Shown: in pieces, positions 11,828-24,229 of the stretch
How the letters are laid out: every line of letters begins with the position of its first letter
How positions within the stretch are numbered: the stretch's first letter is position 1
Origin: Heracleum sosnowskyi
Taxonomy: Eukaryota > Streptophyta > Magnoliopsida > Apiales > Apiaceae
Assembly: GCA_030848705.1 (NCBI GenBank)
Contig: CM061235.1
Location: 138,639,228-138,703,227 of the forward strand
DNA length: 64,000 bases
Direction: 5' to 3'
Made by a program: the position numbers and the translations under genes
The notes under the pieces: generated by a model
Seen by the model: only the letters and a program-made list of their open reading frames with translations
Databases searched by the model: none
Told to the model about the DNA's origin: nothing

Positions 11828-12322
11828 TGTTAGGCCGAATACACAATATATAATCAATATATGTATGAGAATAACAATCAAGAACTCTGTTTATGAACAA
11901 TAAACTGAATTATATTAAATAACTCTTCTCTCAGTGATGTAAATTATCACAGAGAGCTGCTAGGTTACAAGAATAATGTATTCAGTATTCGCATCCCTTT
12001 TAGGGTTAACCTATCTGTGTTTATATAGAACACAGCTACATAATCAATCTCTAATTGATATTCCTATAAATTAGCTATACAATTTATATCAATTTAGGAT
12101 TGCTTATGTCTTCTGTTCCGTTTCCTTAGCTATCTCAATATATCTTGCTTCTTCCCATCTTCAAGATATATTGCTTCTAGAATCTTCATATTAGCACCGA
12201 CAGCTTCAGCAAACTTTCACCCCGTCAGACTTTAACAAACTCTAACTGGCTTCTAGCATAAACTCTGATGAGTACCTGTTGCTTAAACACTGATAAATAA
12301 TCATCAGCAATTATATCTAACA
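11828..12322 (-). repeat. 5' LTR of element A
   Basis: 495 bp, the partner of 644-1138. It acts as promoter for the minus-strand element; a TATA-like box lies near 12019-12028 on the minus strand. It is followed at 12323-12327 by TAGAA, the target duplication. Confidence 0.95.
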
Positions 12323-12327
12323 TAGAA

Positions 12328-12942
12328 TTTAGGAGATTTTTCAAATTCGAAGTGAGACACGTAGAGAAATTAACTATATAATAAGCGTAAGGGAGATCTT
12401 ATCCAAAACATTGGTCGGTCACTGTACTATCAAAAGTATATGATCCGTTGGATTATAAAACTATAAATATTCAAATAGATGAGGACCGTTAGATATAATA
12501 TTAAAAATTGTATTTGATTAATAATATGATAGTATTTAAATACTAAAAGGTGTATTTTGATAATTTAAACCAATTATAAATAGGTTTTCTATATTGAATA
12601 GAAATCTTTATGTAAAAAATCGTAATTATCTTTTCTATTTATTTTATGGATAGTTCCAGTTAGATAATAATTATTAAACCATCATTAAATTAAAGATAAT
12701 TTTGTTAGCTTCGCGTGGACCGTAAAATTGTTAAAATCTGTTGTCTAAAACTCAAGATAGAGCCCAAACAGTAAAGTGATTATCTAAATTTTAATATTTT
12801 TTTTAATTTAAACCAATTATAAATAGGTTTTCTATATTGAATAGAAATCTTTATGTAAAAAATCGTAATTATCTTTTCTCTTTAGTTTATGGATAGTTCC
12901 ATTTAGATAATAATTATTAAACCATCATTAAATTAAAGATAA
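12328..12942. repeat. Decayed Helitron-like repeat with a 243-bp tandem duplication
   Basis: Starts near 12371 with ATATAATAAGCGTAAGG, a sequence seen again near 16650 and 40621. The block 12562-12699 is repeated almost exactly at 12805-12942, an offset of 243 bp. The second copy is where Helitron H1 is inserted. No coding potential is visible. Confidence 0.6.
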
Positions 12943-13068
12943 CTAGTTACTAAGCCGCGCTTTGCAGCGATTTTATAATAATATCTCTAATTTTTCTCAA
13001 AATATATTCTACAAAATACGTTTTTAAATAAAATATTATTTATAATATAAAATTAATTTTTGTTTTGA

Positions 13069-13070
<2 letters not shown>

Positions 13071-13100
<30 letters not shown>
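13071..13100. repeat. (TA)n microsatellite
   Basis: Fifteen uninterrupted TA dinucleotides inside Helitron H1. Confidence 0.95.
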
Positions 13101-13102
<2 letters not shown>

Positions 13103-13975
13103 AAAAAATCAAAAACATCCTTTTTAAACATATGAACAAATATGAACAAACATCCTTTTTATTGTTGGGAGAATTTTTTATTAACAACAAAAACAACAAC
13201 CTCTTCCTTTTTAAAAAAAAATTAATGACCTCTTCTCAATGTTTCTTATTCTTGTATGACTTTTGTTATAGATGCACCGACTTATTGAATTTTGTTAAAA
13301 ATGCACACACTAAATAAAGTCTTCGGTCGAATAAATCTTAACATGATATTTTCGAAATACATACACTATAAATTTCTTAATATACAATTTTTATCTTTGA
13401 ATTTTCGTGTATGAATTACATAAAATATTTTACTAAAAGATATAATCTTTTCTCATAAAAATTAGAGCAATAACTATCTAAACGTTAAAAAACAATGATA
13501 AAATTTGTTTTTGAAGACATGATGAATTCTCCACTTTCGAGTTACCTTGTATACATACAGATGTATCAACTTTTAACTATAAATTCAAAACTAATAACGT
13601 ACACACATAAACATTTAAATCAATTCACAACTGAATGTACATGAAAATCACCTTGCTCGGCCTATTACTATTACTTTAATCGATGAATCTCCCATGTCTT
13701 AACTCAATCAACACTGATAGAAAATAACTAGTCTTGTCAAAGATTTTAATATGATCATGCATTAGGATACAAACAAACGTAATAAGATAAATAACATAAA
13801 GGAAAAAGTCTCGTACTCATATATTCATATACACACTTTTAACATGAACAAACAAAAAAGTAAAAAAGAACAATGTTGACTACAAAAATCGACAAAGTTT
13901 AGGTGTATATTTATACTATTAATTAGCTGTTTGTATGAAAGTATTAAAGGTAATTAATTATTTACCAAGTAATTA

Positions 13976-15305
13976 CTTAATTTCTTATGCAAGACCGATC
14001 TAATTTCTTAACTTATTATTTACCAATGTTCTTGTATTTTCTATTATATTACATTAAAAAAGAAAGTTTAGGAGAGTAGAATGTTAAGATGGTAATTTCA
14101 TTTGAAAAGAAATATTATGAGAATATCTAGATAATAATAAAGGGAAGTTCAAAATAATGTAAATTAATACACTTTTTTTTAATTTAGATATTTGAAGGCA
14201 AGAATATTATAATTGAATATTTATTTTCCTCCATTTGTAATATTTAGTTTTCTCCATTAGTAAAGACTATTGTACATTTACTTTCTCTATTAGTAGAGAT
14301 TTTAAATGCAAGAATATTATATTTATTTTCCTCAATTAGTAGAGATTTTAAATGCAAGAATATTGAAATTGTATATTTAGTTTCCTGCATTAGTAAATAT
14401 TTAAAAGGCAATTAAGTTTTTTTCTAATCTTTGGTATTAATTACTTAATTTCTTATGCAAGATCGATTTAATTTCTTAACTTCTTATTTACCAAAACGTT
14501 CTTGTATTTTCTATTATATCAAATAAAAAAGAAGAAAGTTTAGGAGAAAAGAATGTTAAGATGTTAATTTCATTTGAAAAAAAATATTATAAGAATATTT
14601 AGATAATAATAGAGGAGAGTTTAAAATAATGTAAGGTAATACATTTTTTTTTATAATTTAGATATTTTGGAGGCAAGAATATTATAATCGAATATTTAGT
14701 TTCCTCTTTTAGTGATATTTAGTTTTCTCCATCAGTAAAGATCTATTGTATATTTACTTTCTCTATTAGTAGAGATTTTAAATGCAAGAATATTATATTT
14801 ACTTTCCTCTATTAGTATAGATTTTAAATGCAAGAATATTGAAATTGTATATTTAGTTTTCTCAATTAGTAAATATTTAAAAGGCAGTTGCGATTTTTTC
14901 TAGGTTTTTGGTATTAATTACTTAATTTCTTATGCAAGACCGATCTAATTTATTAACTTTTTATTTACCAAAACGTTCCTGTATTTTCTATTATATTACA
15001 TAAAAAAAGAAAGTTTAGGAAAGCAGTATGTTAAGATATTAATTTTATTAAAAAAGTATTATGAGAATATTTAGATAGTAATAGAGGAAAGTTCAAAATA
15101 ATGTAAGGTAATACACTTTTTTTCTAATTTAGATATTTTGAAGGCAAAAATATTATAATTGAATATTTAGTTTCTTCTATTAGTGATATTTAGTTTCCTC
15201 CATTAGTAAAGATCTATTGTATATTTACTTTCTCCATTAGTAGGGATTTTAAATGCAAAAATATTATATGTTTCCTCTATTAGTAAGTATTTAAAAGGTA
15301 ATTGA
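13976..15305. repeat. Three tandem copies of a unit of about 472 bp in H1
   Basis: The phrase CTTAATTTCTTATGCAAGA recurs near 13977, 14449 and 14925, each time followed by the same AT-rich text. The CTATTAGTAGAGATTTTAAA phrase also recurs as a subrepeat. Copies differ by scattered substitutions and small indels. No ORF is maintained. Confidence 0.8.
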
Positions 15306-15426
15306 GATTTTTTCGAATTTTTAATATTATTAATTCAAAAAATTGAGAAAATTAGAAAAATAGAACGAAGCGATCTGAGAGCGCCACCTCACCGCCCCCG
15401 TCTTCTCCTTTGTATAATAGTATTGA

Positions 15427-18400
15427 TTTTGTTAGCTTCGCGTGGGTTGTAAAATTGTTAAAATCTGTTGTCTAAAACTCAAGATAGAGCCCAAACAGTA
15501 AAGTGATTATCTAAATTTTAATATTTTTTTTATTATTGTAGCACCAATTTAATTTTTTTCCTAATTCTTTTAAATTTATAAATTCTATGTTTATTTCAAT
15601 AAAATATTAAAATCAATTTAAGAAAAAAATTAAAATCGATCTGGTCCGTGTACGACCACTATACGACCAAATTAATTATTATAGTTAGATCTTAAATAGA
15701 TCGATGAGAATTGTTAGATCTAATATTAAAAAGTGTATCTGATTAATAATAGAATTATATTTAAATACTAAAAAGTGTATTTTGATAATTTAAAATTTTT
15801 CTATGTAAAAATTCTTAAATATATTTTCTCTTTAATTTATGTATAGTTCGAGTTAGATAATAATTGTTAAACCAAATATCAAATAACAATTCATATCGAT
15901 TACAATATTAAAAATTATCAATATAATGCTCATGTATATCATATAACAATGATACACGTGGACCATGCGTTATAAGAGACTTAGGAGAACTCATGTACAT
16001 GAATAAATATTTTTTGAAGGAACATAACAATTTGATTAATCCAAATTATAATTATATTATTTTACATATAACAAACATAAAATGATAATATCAAAATATT
16101 ATTAAAATATTGAGGGTTTCATATTCATAAACAATAATTTTGAATATAATACTTAACCATCTTTTCTTTTCGGTTTATGGGTAGGTCACTGGTCAAGTTA
16201 GATAATAATTATTAAATCATCATTAAATTAAAGATAATTTCGTTAATTTCACATGGGTTGTAAAATTGTCAAAATTCAATTTCTAAAACTCAGGATATAA
16301 CCCAAATAGTAAAGTGAGTATCTAAATTTTAATAAATATTTTTTAATAATTGTAGCACCAATTTATTTATTTTTCCACTAATTCTTTTAAATATAGAAAT
16401 TTTATCTTTCTTTCAATAAAGTATTAAAATAAATTAAGAACAAATTCAAATCGATAAAGACTATAATAATATGAGAATAAAATTTTATATAATCATAACA
16501 TAATTTTTATACTATTTAATAATTTTAAAGTAATAATGTATTTTAAAATTTTATATACACTATAAATAAAACCGAAACATTAAAATTAAAAGCAGTTAGT
16601 AAGATATTTATATCAGTATGTACTTGATATCCTTATTATATTAAACTCTTTTATATAATAAGCATAATATGGATTTATCCAAAATTTTGATCGTGACAAC
16701 CAAATTAATAAGGGCTATTAGATCTTAACTAGATAAATGAAAATCGTTTGATCAAATATTAAAAAAGTGTATTTTATTTATAATAGGATTATATTTAAAT
16801 TGTAAAAAGTGTATTTTGATAATTTAAACCAAATATACCAAATATAAATAAGTTTTCTATATTGAATAGAATTCTCCATGTAAAAAATTCGTGACTTTTT
16901 TTTCTCTTCCATGGACAATTCCAGTTAGATAAAAATTGTTAAACCATTTTTTAATTAAAAATAATTTAATTATCTTCACATGGGGTGTAAAATCGTCAAA
17001 ATCTGATTTTTAAAACACAAGATAAAGCCCAAATCAGTAAAGTGAGTATTTAAATTCTAATAATGATTATTATGTCATCATTATTTTAACATCAATTTAA
17101 TTACTTTTTTCTAACTATTTTAAATTTAGAAATCTATGTTCAAAACTTAAAATCAATCTAAGAAAAATTCAAATCAACAAAGAATATAATAATACGATGA
17201 TAAAATTTTATAAAATTGTGCATATTTTTTATCCTATTTGATTAAGTTATAGATCATAACTAATCAAATATAATTTATTATTAAATAATAAATTATACGC
17301 AAATGGTGATTTTGTTTTATAAGCACTCATAGAGACCTAATTTCATTGTTAGCAGAACTATATTCATATTAAAAAAAACCGTATTTTGAAATTGTAGACT
17401 CAGCTACAGAACAGACCTAACTTTTTTAACCTATATACATTGTAAATTATTAAATTCGAAATTTTAAAAGTTTGTTAATCAATTAGTATAGTACTTTTCT
17501 GAAAAATTGTATTTCACAAAAATTATTATCAAATAACCTATGTCTGAAAAAAAACTGAAAAAAAAATTCAAAAAAACCCCTGTAAATTTTAATATGTTGT
17601 TGGTAGATTCAAATCTTCGATCATTCTACATGATAATTTTACTGTTATATGTAACGTTTCTCAACAATTTAATTTGAAAGATCCAACGATTATGGATTGA
17701 GTGATCAAACAAAGCGACCACACTTATAAGAAACCTTTCATTATTTAGTTTTTAATATAATAACATAGATATTTACGGGATATACTAAAAAAATGAATTT
17801 TATACATAATTTTGATCGTCACAGTGTACTACTTTAAAAGAAGAACTATAACAAAAAAAAATATATTAATTGATAATTTATTTTCTCAAAAGTTCAAAGT
17901 TCCCGCATCATTAACATATTACAAAAAAAAAGTATATTATATTTTAGCAATAAATATTTAAAAAAAATTAAAAAATTAAAAAATTATAAATATTAAGAAA
18001 AATTAATGATGTTATCCTGGTAATTTGGTCCTAAATACCGCAAAAACATTCTCAACCGTTAGATCTAATACTTTTAAAAATAGATGATCAAGATTATATC
18101 ATATAAAAAAAAATTATTATCTAAAAATGATATAATCTAAAAGATATTATATTAGGATTGGATTTTCCAAAAAGTTAAAACATAAAAATAGTTGTAATTA
18201 AATAAGGAACCCCATTTATAACCAAAATAATAAAAATCGTTTAATCTTAAATAGATAGGTGAAAACTGTTAGATTTAACATTAAAACATGTATTTGGTTA
18301 ATAAAGGTTATTCTAATAATCTAAACTACATATAAGTTAAGTAGATTTCCTAAATCGAATAGAATTCTCAACATTAAATTTCGTCACTTTATTCTCTTTT

Positions 18401-18777
18401 TAGTTTTAGAATAGTTTTTAATTGAAAAAGATCTATTAAACCACAACTAAATTAAAGATTATTTTGTGAATTTCATGTGAACCGTAAAATTGGCCAAATC
18501 TAAATTTTATAACTTAATATAAACAAATATTAAATTGAGCGTGTAAAATATAATAAATATCAAATTTTTAACTATAATTTTTTTTGGCTAAATCTTTTTT
18601 AACAATAATTTAATCATGTAAACTAATAACTTTTAAATATTAAAATATTCATAAATAAATATAATTATAAATATTAAAAAAACAATCGTGTGTTGCATCG
18701 TAATAAAAATATAATTATAAACAGAATAATTATAAATAAAATTTAAGTAACCGTGCATCGCACGGGTTACAAGCTAG
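15427..18777 (+). repeat. Cluster of decayed Helitron-like repeats (second family)
   Basis: The phrase around GTAAAATTGTTAAAATCTG and AACTCAAGATAGAGCCCAAA recurs, diverged, near 15450, 16260, 16985 and 18490. An ATATAATAAGC start-like sequence occurs near 16654. The cluster closes at 18751-18777 with the stem CCGTGC/GCACGG followed by GGTTACAAG and CTAG then T, a typical plant Helitron 3' end. No transposase or captured gene is recognisable. The individual copy boundaries are uncertain. Confidence 0.6.
18751..18777 (+). repeat. Helitron 3' terminus (hairpin plus CTAG)
   Basis: Perfect 6-bp stem, arms 18751-18756 and 18760-18765 with a 3-base loop, then CTAG at 18774-18777 and a T at 18778. 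This is a CTRR end of the kind that defines Helitrons. Confidence 0.8.
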
Positions 18778-19060
18778 TATAAAAAAAATTGGCAACCGGG
18801 GCAAGATTGGGGACCGGAAATTTCCTGCTCGTTGCCCGATTTCTATATATATATTAACTAATTTATTTTGAATAATATAATTTGTATATATTATTATAAT
18901 AAAAAAATTTCAAATAATTTTGTAATCCAAAATTTTCGTAATTAAATATACTCAATCAATATACTTATATAAAGGAGAAGACGGGAGCGGTGAGGTGGCG
19001 CCTCTAGAATCGCTCCATTCTATTTTTCTAATTTTCTCAATTTTTCACAATTTTTAATTT

Positions 19061-19745
19061 TAATAATTACAACTTCCTTTATTATTTTCGATTTTGTAGG
19101 AAGGAAATTGAAAATTACACTTTTATTATTTTCAAACTTGATAGAACTTTCTTTTATTATTTTCAAACTTGATAGAACTTTCTTTGATTTAGAAAATTAC
19201 AACTTCCTTATTATTTTCGAATTTGTAGGACTTGATAGAACTTTCTTTGATTTAGAAAATTACAACTTCCTTATTATTTTCGAATTTGTAGGCTTGATAG
19301 AATTTTCTTTTATTATTTTCAAACTTGATAGAAGTTTCTTTGATTTAGAAAATTACAACTTCCTTATTATTTTCGAATTTTTAGGACTTGATAGAACTTT
19401 CTTTTATTTAGAAAATTATAACTTCCTTATTATTTTCGAATTTTTAGGCTCTTATGTTAATAATTGCAATTTCCTTTTTCATTATTTTCAATCTTAATAG
19501 AACTTTCTTTTATTATTTTCAAACTTGATAGAACTTTCTTTAATTTAGAAAATTACAACTTCCTTATTATTTTCGAATTTTTAGGATCTTATGTTAATAA
19601 TTGAAATTTTCTCTTTTATTATTTTCAATCTTGACAGAACTTTCTTTTATTATTTTCAAACTTGATAAAACTTTCTTTTATTATTTTCAAACTTGATAGA
19701 ACTTTCTTTTATTATTTTTAAACTTTATAGAACTTTTCTTTTATA
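19061..19745. repeat. Minisatellite in Helitron H2
   Basis: Irregular tandem repeats of TTATTATTTTCAAACTTGAT and TAGAACTTTCTTTGATTTAG, with units of roughly 30 and 65 bp. An apparent ORF through it (19108-19497) is only a translation of the repeat. Confidence 0.85.
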
Positions 19746-19895
19746 ATACTTCTTGACTTTTAAACATAATGAATTTTCATGTTATTCACCTTACAAACAC
19801 CTATAAATTAAAGGCCATTAATAACAAAAAATCTACACCGAAACTTTTTTACATAGCTTCAAATTTTTACAACCATATTTACAATCAATATAACT

Positions 19896-21842
19896 ATGGC
19901 CTACACCATGTTGGATGCTTTGAACGACAACAACTATACCTGGATGATAAGAGTACGAGTGTGTAGAATGTGGGAATCTGTCAATCCAAATACTGAAGAA
20001 TTGATCAGTCTTGACATGATTTTGATCGATGAAGACCACTATCACATGGGTCTAAATTGCTCTTCATACGAATAACGTTTCCTAAGAGATTGGAAGAAGG
20101 CATCGCCAACATATCACTACATGGATTTCAGTTCATATGTCCGGATACTATCAGGTTTTTGATGCAGTAATATATTAGAGTAATATATAAGTAATACTAT
20201 TATATAAGTTATAATTCAAACTATGATGTTCTAATATTATTTTTTCTATGTTGATTTAGATGTTGTGGGCTGCTTGACCTACTTGGGTGGCATTGAAGTT
20301 GTCAAAGGCTGTTGGAAAAAAAGAGATCTCAAAATTGTCACAAATTAGTAAGTTATGCATTATATTAATTTTAATATAACTGTTAATTGTTTTTTATTGT
20401 TCTTGTAATTTTATATTACTTCTTTGGTTACCCCAATTTATTTGTTTTACTTATTTAATTTGTTCTAATTTTTTTTCTTAAACAACTTCATCACCAGTAC
20501 CATAACTTTGTGGGAAAAGTTGGCCGAGATGGTTGATACAAATTTATACAAGGAGGATGGTGGACCCTATATAATAATTGTCACATCTACCCAGATTAAA
20601 AAATTTAAAAGTAATTATCTTTATTAATGTTTTTATAATATATAGTTTTAGAAATTGCACATATATAAATCTACCTTATCTCAATTGAACGAATATCATT
20701 AGATATTATACAAATATTTGTTTCATTGATATTATTGATTTAATTCTTATATTAGTTTTTTAACCATTTATTTACTCTTATATGCAGATACAATTAGCTT
20801 TTCTACCACAAGAAATAGTAAAATTTATACAAATCTGGATACACCGTATGTGTCATCCCTAAGAGAGAGATTTGCTCACCTCTCTACTAAATTGTAAATC
20901 AGTGGAGACTCTCTCCCCATAATGTCGCCTGACGAAAAAATGTTTATTAATAGGATGAACATCGAGGAATTGTTGGAAGCAGAGTGGAGTGAAGACCTAA
21001 AGGTTAATTTTGCACATTTTTTGTCCAGCTAATTTATTTTACGTACCTTGCACTTGACCTCAATTATTATCAATGTTATTTTTGTTATCATATTTATACT
21101 CTAATCATATTACTATAGGAACAAATTGTTACGGTAAGAGCTGAGATTTTTGGGATTGATAATACCCATAACTGGTACTACACTGACTGTAAAACATGCT
21201 CCACAAAGTTGGACTTTTGTGAGGGACATTATAGATGCAAGCCTTGCAACGAAATTATTGACCATCCTCTTATCATGTAAGAAATTAATTTAATAACTTT
21301 ATTTATATTTTGTTTATACATATATTAATCTTACTACGATTTGTGTGTTTATACAGGTTTAGAATACAAATAAAAGTTAAGGATAAGACGGGAGATACAA
21401 CTTTTGTACTATTCAACAATATAGCAGAACCATTGCTAGACACATCAACAAATAAAATAGTGAATAAATTATCTTTAGACAACAATGATGTTCCAAAAGA
21501 GCTTGAAGGATTATTTGAAAAAGATATAGTGTTTAAGTTACGATTGAATGCTTATAATCTCAAAGAAGGATTACACAGTTTTACTGTTGCTGAAATATTT
21601 GAGCCAAAAGAAATTTTGGAACAAGAGTACAAATTGAAGAAATCTGTCAAGGTACATTCTAATTTATTATAGCTTATGTGTAATTAATTAATTAGTTTAA
21701 AAGTCTAATATCATATGCACTATATAATGTAACAAATAAGTTGTACATGATTTTTCTTCTTCATGCAACTATTTTTAAACACTCATTATATTGCAGGATT
21801 CTAAAGATTCTGCTACATCCGAGACTAGTGCTGAAAGACATA
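19896..21842 (+). pseudogene. RPA1-like (replication protein A large subunit) pseudogene of Helitron H2
   Basis: Multi-exon coding remnants with good splice signals. The first exon, from the ATG at 19896, encodes an N-terminal OB-fold (W-M-I-R-V-R-V ... R-M-W). It shifts frame near 20070, where the L-E-E-G part continues in another frame. Exons near 20261-20348, 20498-20612 and 20791-21005 give the DNA-binding OB-fold with I-T-L-W-E-K. About 21120-21279 gives the zinc region with W-Y-Y-T-D-C-K-T-C and C-K-P-C. About 21358-21653 gives the C-terminal OB-fold (V-K-D-K-T-G ... V-L-F-N). A short last exon from 21798 is cut by an LTR at 21843. RPA binds single-stranded DNA; copies like this travel in plant Helitrons. 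The frameshift and interruption make this copy dead. Confidence 0.8.
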
Positions 21843-22166
21843 TGTCTAGGCCTATTTGTAAACACCGAGGATTCTAATCAACTTTAATTAAGATGTAATA
21901 AGTAAATAATAAGAATAAAATGTCACAGGAATCTCAGAAGATTACATCTTTCAAAGAATGAAGATTAAAGTCATCTACAGACTTGAAGTGATTCTACATT
22001 GAAAGAAGATCAATTTGCTGATCAAGCCTCAGTGAAGTATTCAAGCTCAGTGGATTTATTAAAGTGACAGAGATTTCAAGTGGTGACAGCAAAAGATACT
22101 GGTTACAGAGTTCTTGAATGAAAAGGAAGTGAATCACTGCTTAAAGTCAAACAGATAAAGAACAGA

Positions 22167-23133
22167 TGATAGGTCCATAATTTAATACATTTTTAATACC
22201 TATTTTATGTCTGTTTTCGTAATTTTATTATTTAATAATTGTTTTCTTTTGTTTTGTAGGAAAATAAATAAAATCATATTTCAAGCAGAAAAAGGTGAAA
22301 AAGGCAAGGAGATGGAAATACTTGAAGTCAAAAGGAAATTGGAGAAAAATTGGAAAACTTATCGGAGAAGAAAAAGGAATTGAGGAAATATTTCTACAAT
22401 CCGATTTGTAGTCAAAGAACCCAAGCCCATTATTTTTCCTATATATATAGATCTCCTCTCTTGTAATTTAGACATCTAGAATTTTGTTTACCTATAATTT
22501 AGATTAGATCTGATAATTAGGAGTATGATAGATTTATTATTGTCTTTCAATACAAGTTCTTTATATTTTATTCAAACACTTTTGCTTGCATTATTTATAT
22601 TTAATTGTTTTGTTTCTTCTGCTATGTCTAGCTAAGTTAATTCTCCTAGGATGAAGATGAAGTTAATTTGATTATTTTTGATATCTTCTTGTTCCTATTA
22701 ATTGATTCTCATGATTTTTCTTGGTGCTTAATTGTTCAATTGACAAAGTGATTTTGATATATTATTGTTACCAGATTTATTTTTCATAGCCTATGCTTGC
22801 TCCATGAAGTTTTGATAGGTTATTGTTAGATAACAAGTTTCATAGTATATGCTTGTCTCGTTAATTGATATATCTTATTTGTGAAGGAAAGAGAATTGAT
22901 TTTAGGGTGAGTTGATATTAATTGTGATTGATTAATGGATTCGGATTCCTAGGTTTTCCTTATCTGATTTTAATTGTTAATTAGGTTAAACAAATCTTAT
23001 CTCAAATCTTATTTGTCTAGTTCGCCTGAGTTAATTGTTAGGGTTTTTGAAAATACATAGTCTCTGTGGATCGATCTGTGATTGCTACAACTGAACACTG
23101 TGCGCTTGCAGTTTACATTATTTTTACACATCA
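22167..23133 (+). repeat. Solo LTR with ACAGA target duplication
   Basis: A 967-bp segment starting TGATAGG and ending ACACATCA, flanked on both sides by ACAGA (22162-22166 and 23134-23138). It has no internal coding sequence. The terminal text with CTCTGTGGATCGATC and CTTGCAGTTTAC resembles LTR ends of plant Ty3/gypsy elements, but that assignment is tentative. Solo LTRs arise by recombination between the two LTRs of one copy. It sits inside the E LTR, so it is younger than E. Confidence 0.85.
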
Positions 23134-23421
23134 ACAGACATTGTTGTTAGTCACCCGTGAACCAGACAGTACATTGAGTGTCAACGTACTAATATGTTTA
23201 TTCTTTATCTAAGTTTTAGTGATTCAGAAATTAATTGAGAAGTCAACTAATTCTATTTATTCTCTTATAAATAATTAATACTATTAAGTAAATTATTTAT
23301 TAAATTAATTCTGTAAAGAATTAATTTAATACATAATTTATTTAGTTAATTATTTAAATTAGAATAAAAATGAACTAGGAAGACTTAGGTTTAAACTAAG
23401 AAGACTCTGTTTTTTAAACTA

Positions 23422-23445
23422 GGAAGACTCACAAGTGAGTCTTCC
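23422..23445. repeat. Perfect palindrome in element E LTR
   Basis: Arms GGAAGACTCAC (23422-23432) and GTGAGTCTTCC (23435-23445) are exact reverse complements with two bases between them. The arms are two inverted copies of the motif that makes up the LTR array. Confidence 0.9.
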
Positions 23446-24081
23446 CGATTGTTTTCCTAGAGTAAACCCTAGTTTTTCCGATTGTCTTCCTAATACATTT
23501 CTTGTCTTCCCAAAAGTCTTCCAAGTGTAAATGCATTGTTTTCCTGTGAGTCTTCCTAGTGCAAATTATATTCTGTTAAAGTGGTTTGCACGTGGGTTGA
23601 TTCAAAAGGAATGCTTTGTGTTTTAATATAAAAGCAAAGGCATAAGACTTGAAGAGATATCAATTACAACATACAAGACAGAACATACAGAAACTTTTCA
23701 TTCCTTAACTATCTTAAATTCTCTCAACGGCAAAGCTTCAAATGTCTGCAGGAGTATTAATTCTTGTTTGGTTCTTAACATTTAATTCATAAGAACTGAT
23801 TCTCTTGTACTGCTTTGACTTTCTAGAGGATCATAATCCCTAGATTTTATATCGAACTACTTTTTAGTATTCGATCCTTTTTATTACAAAAATAGATAAA
23901 TTCATGTCGAATTTATTCTAGGTTTGTTTTATTAAGAACCCTTGTAATCAGTGATCAAATTGTAACACTCGTCAAGTTTAATATAAGTTATATTTAACTT
24001 GAATATTGTTTCAGTTTTATTCCGCATTAATTTGTTCTAAATTGTTAAATCTTTAAAAGGACAAATTCGATTAAACGGTAT

Positions 24082-24111
24082 AGTTTGTATTCAACCCCCC
24101 TTCTACACACT
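24082..24111 (+). other. C-loop hairpin near the end of the E LTR
   Basis: AGTTTGTA (24082-24089) pairs with TACACACT (24104-24111) at seven of eight positions, around a loop TTCAACCCCCCTTC. Equivalent hairpins with different stems occur in the B, C and D LTRs. Confidence 0.6.
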
Positions 24112-24128
24112 TATCAGGACCTAACAAT

Positions 24129-24141
24129 TGGTATCAGAGCC
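24129..24141 (+). other. Primer binding site of element E
   Basis: TGGTATCAGAGCC, complementary to the 3' end of initiator methionine tRNA, two bases inside the 5' LTR. Confidence 0.95.
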
Positions 24142-24229
24142 TTTTGATTGATATACTAATAAAATATCCAATTGTTTTGAGATTTTTTTCTTAAACTCTG
24201 AAATTTTTAATTCTTCAAAAATCTCAAAA

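Larger units (their letters stand above)
644..12322 (-). mobile_element. Complete Sirevirus-type Ty1/copia retrotransposon (element A)
   Basis: An 11.7-kb element read on the minus strand. It is bounded by two 495-bp LTRs (TGTTAGG...CTAACA on the plus strand) and flanked by a perfect 5-bp duplication, TAGAA, at 639-643 and 12323-12327. In element order it has 5' LTR, initiator-Met primer site, gag, pol (protease, integrase, reverse transcriptase, RNase H), a long spacer, a third ORF, a polypurine tract and the 3' LTR. The large gag with several zinc knuckles and the extra ORF after pol are Sirevirus traits. gag is open, pol has six in-frame stops and ORF3 has one. The LTRs differ at 7 positions by eye, so insertion was recent. 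Confidence 0.95.
12943..15426 (-). mobile_element. Non-autonomous Helitron H1
   Basis: Read on the minus strand it begins TCAATACTATTATACAAAGG at 15426 and ends in a small hairpin plus TTAGTAACTAG at 12943. The host bases are A and T on the two sides, as expected for Helitron insertion between A and T without duplication. The flanks join to give AAAGATA-A/T-TTTGTTAGC. That exact unbroken sequence is present in the neighbouring duplicate at about 12692-12710, which confirms both ends. The interior has no transposase. It holds a (TA)n run and three tandem copies of a unit of about 472 bp. Confidence 0.88.
21843..24126 (+). repeat. 5' LTR of element E, interrupted by a solo LTR
   Basis: Runs to CCTAACA at 24126, next to the primer site. 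Subtracting the insertion at 22167-23138 gives an LTR of about 1.3 kb. A dense array of GGAAGACT/AGTCTTCC words lies at 23383-23560. The 3' end has the TTCAACCCCCCTTC loop flanked by pairing arms. The left edge is inferred, not proven. Confidence 0.75.

Noticed and set aside
18785..18840. GC-rich phrase GGCAACCGGGGCAAGATTGG in AT-rich DNA as a possible gene or RNA
   Set aside because: Only a partial inverted match to GCCCGATTTC nearby; no ORF, no cloverleaf and no defined ends.
19108..19497. 129-codon open frame with repeated FDLENYNFLIIFEF text
   Set aside because: It is a translation of a minisatellite in Helitron H2, with no domain and no coding bias beyond the repeat.
22167..23133. CRISPR-like or satellite repeats among the arrays
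   Set aside because: The repeated words are irregularly spaced and in both orientations, in a plant genome; they are LTR motif arrays, not CRISPR or satellites.
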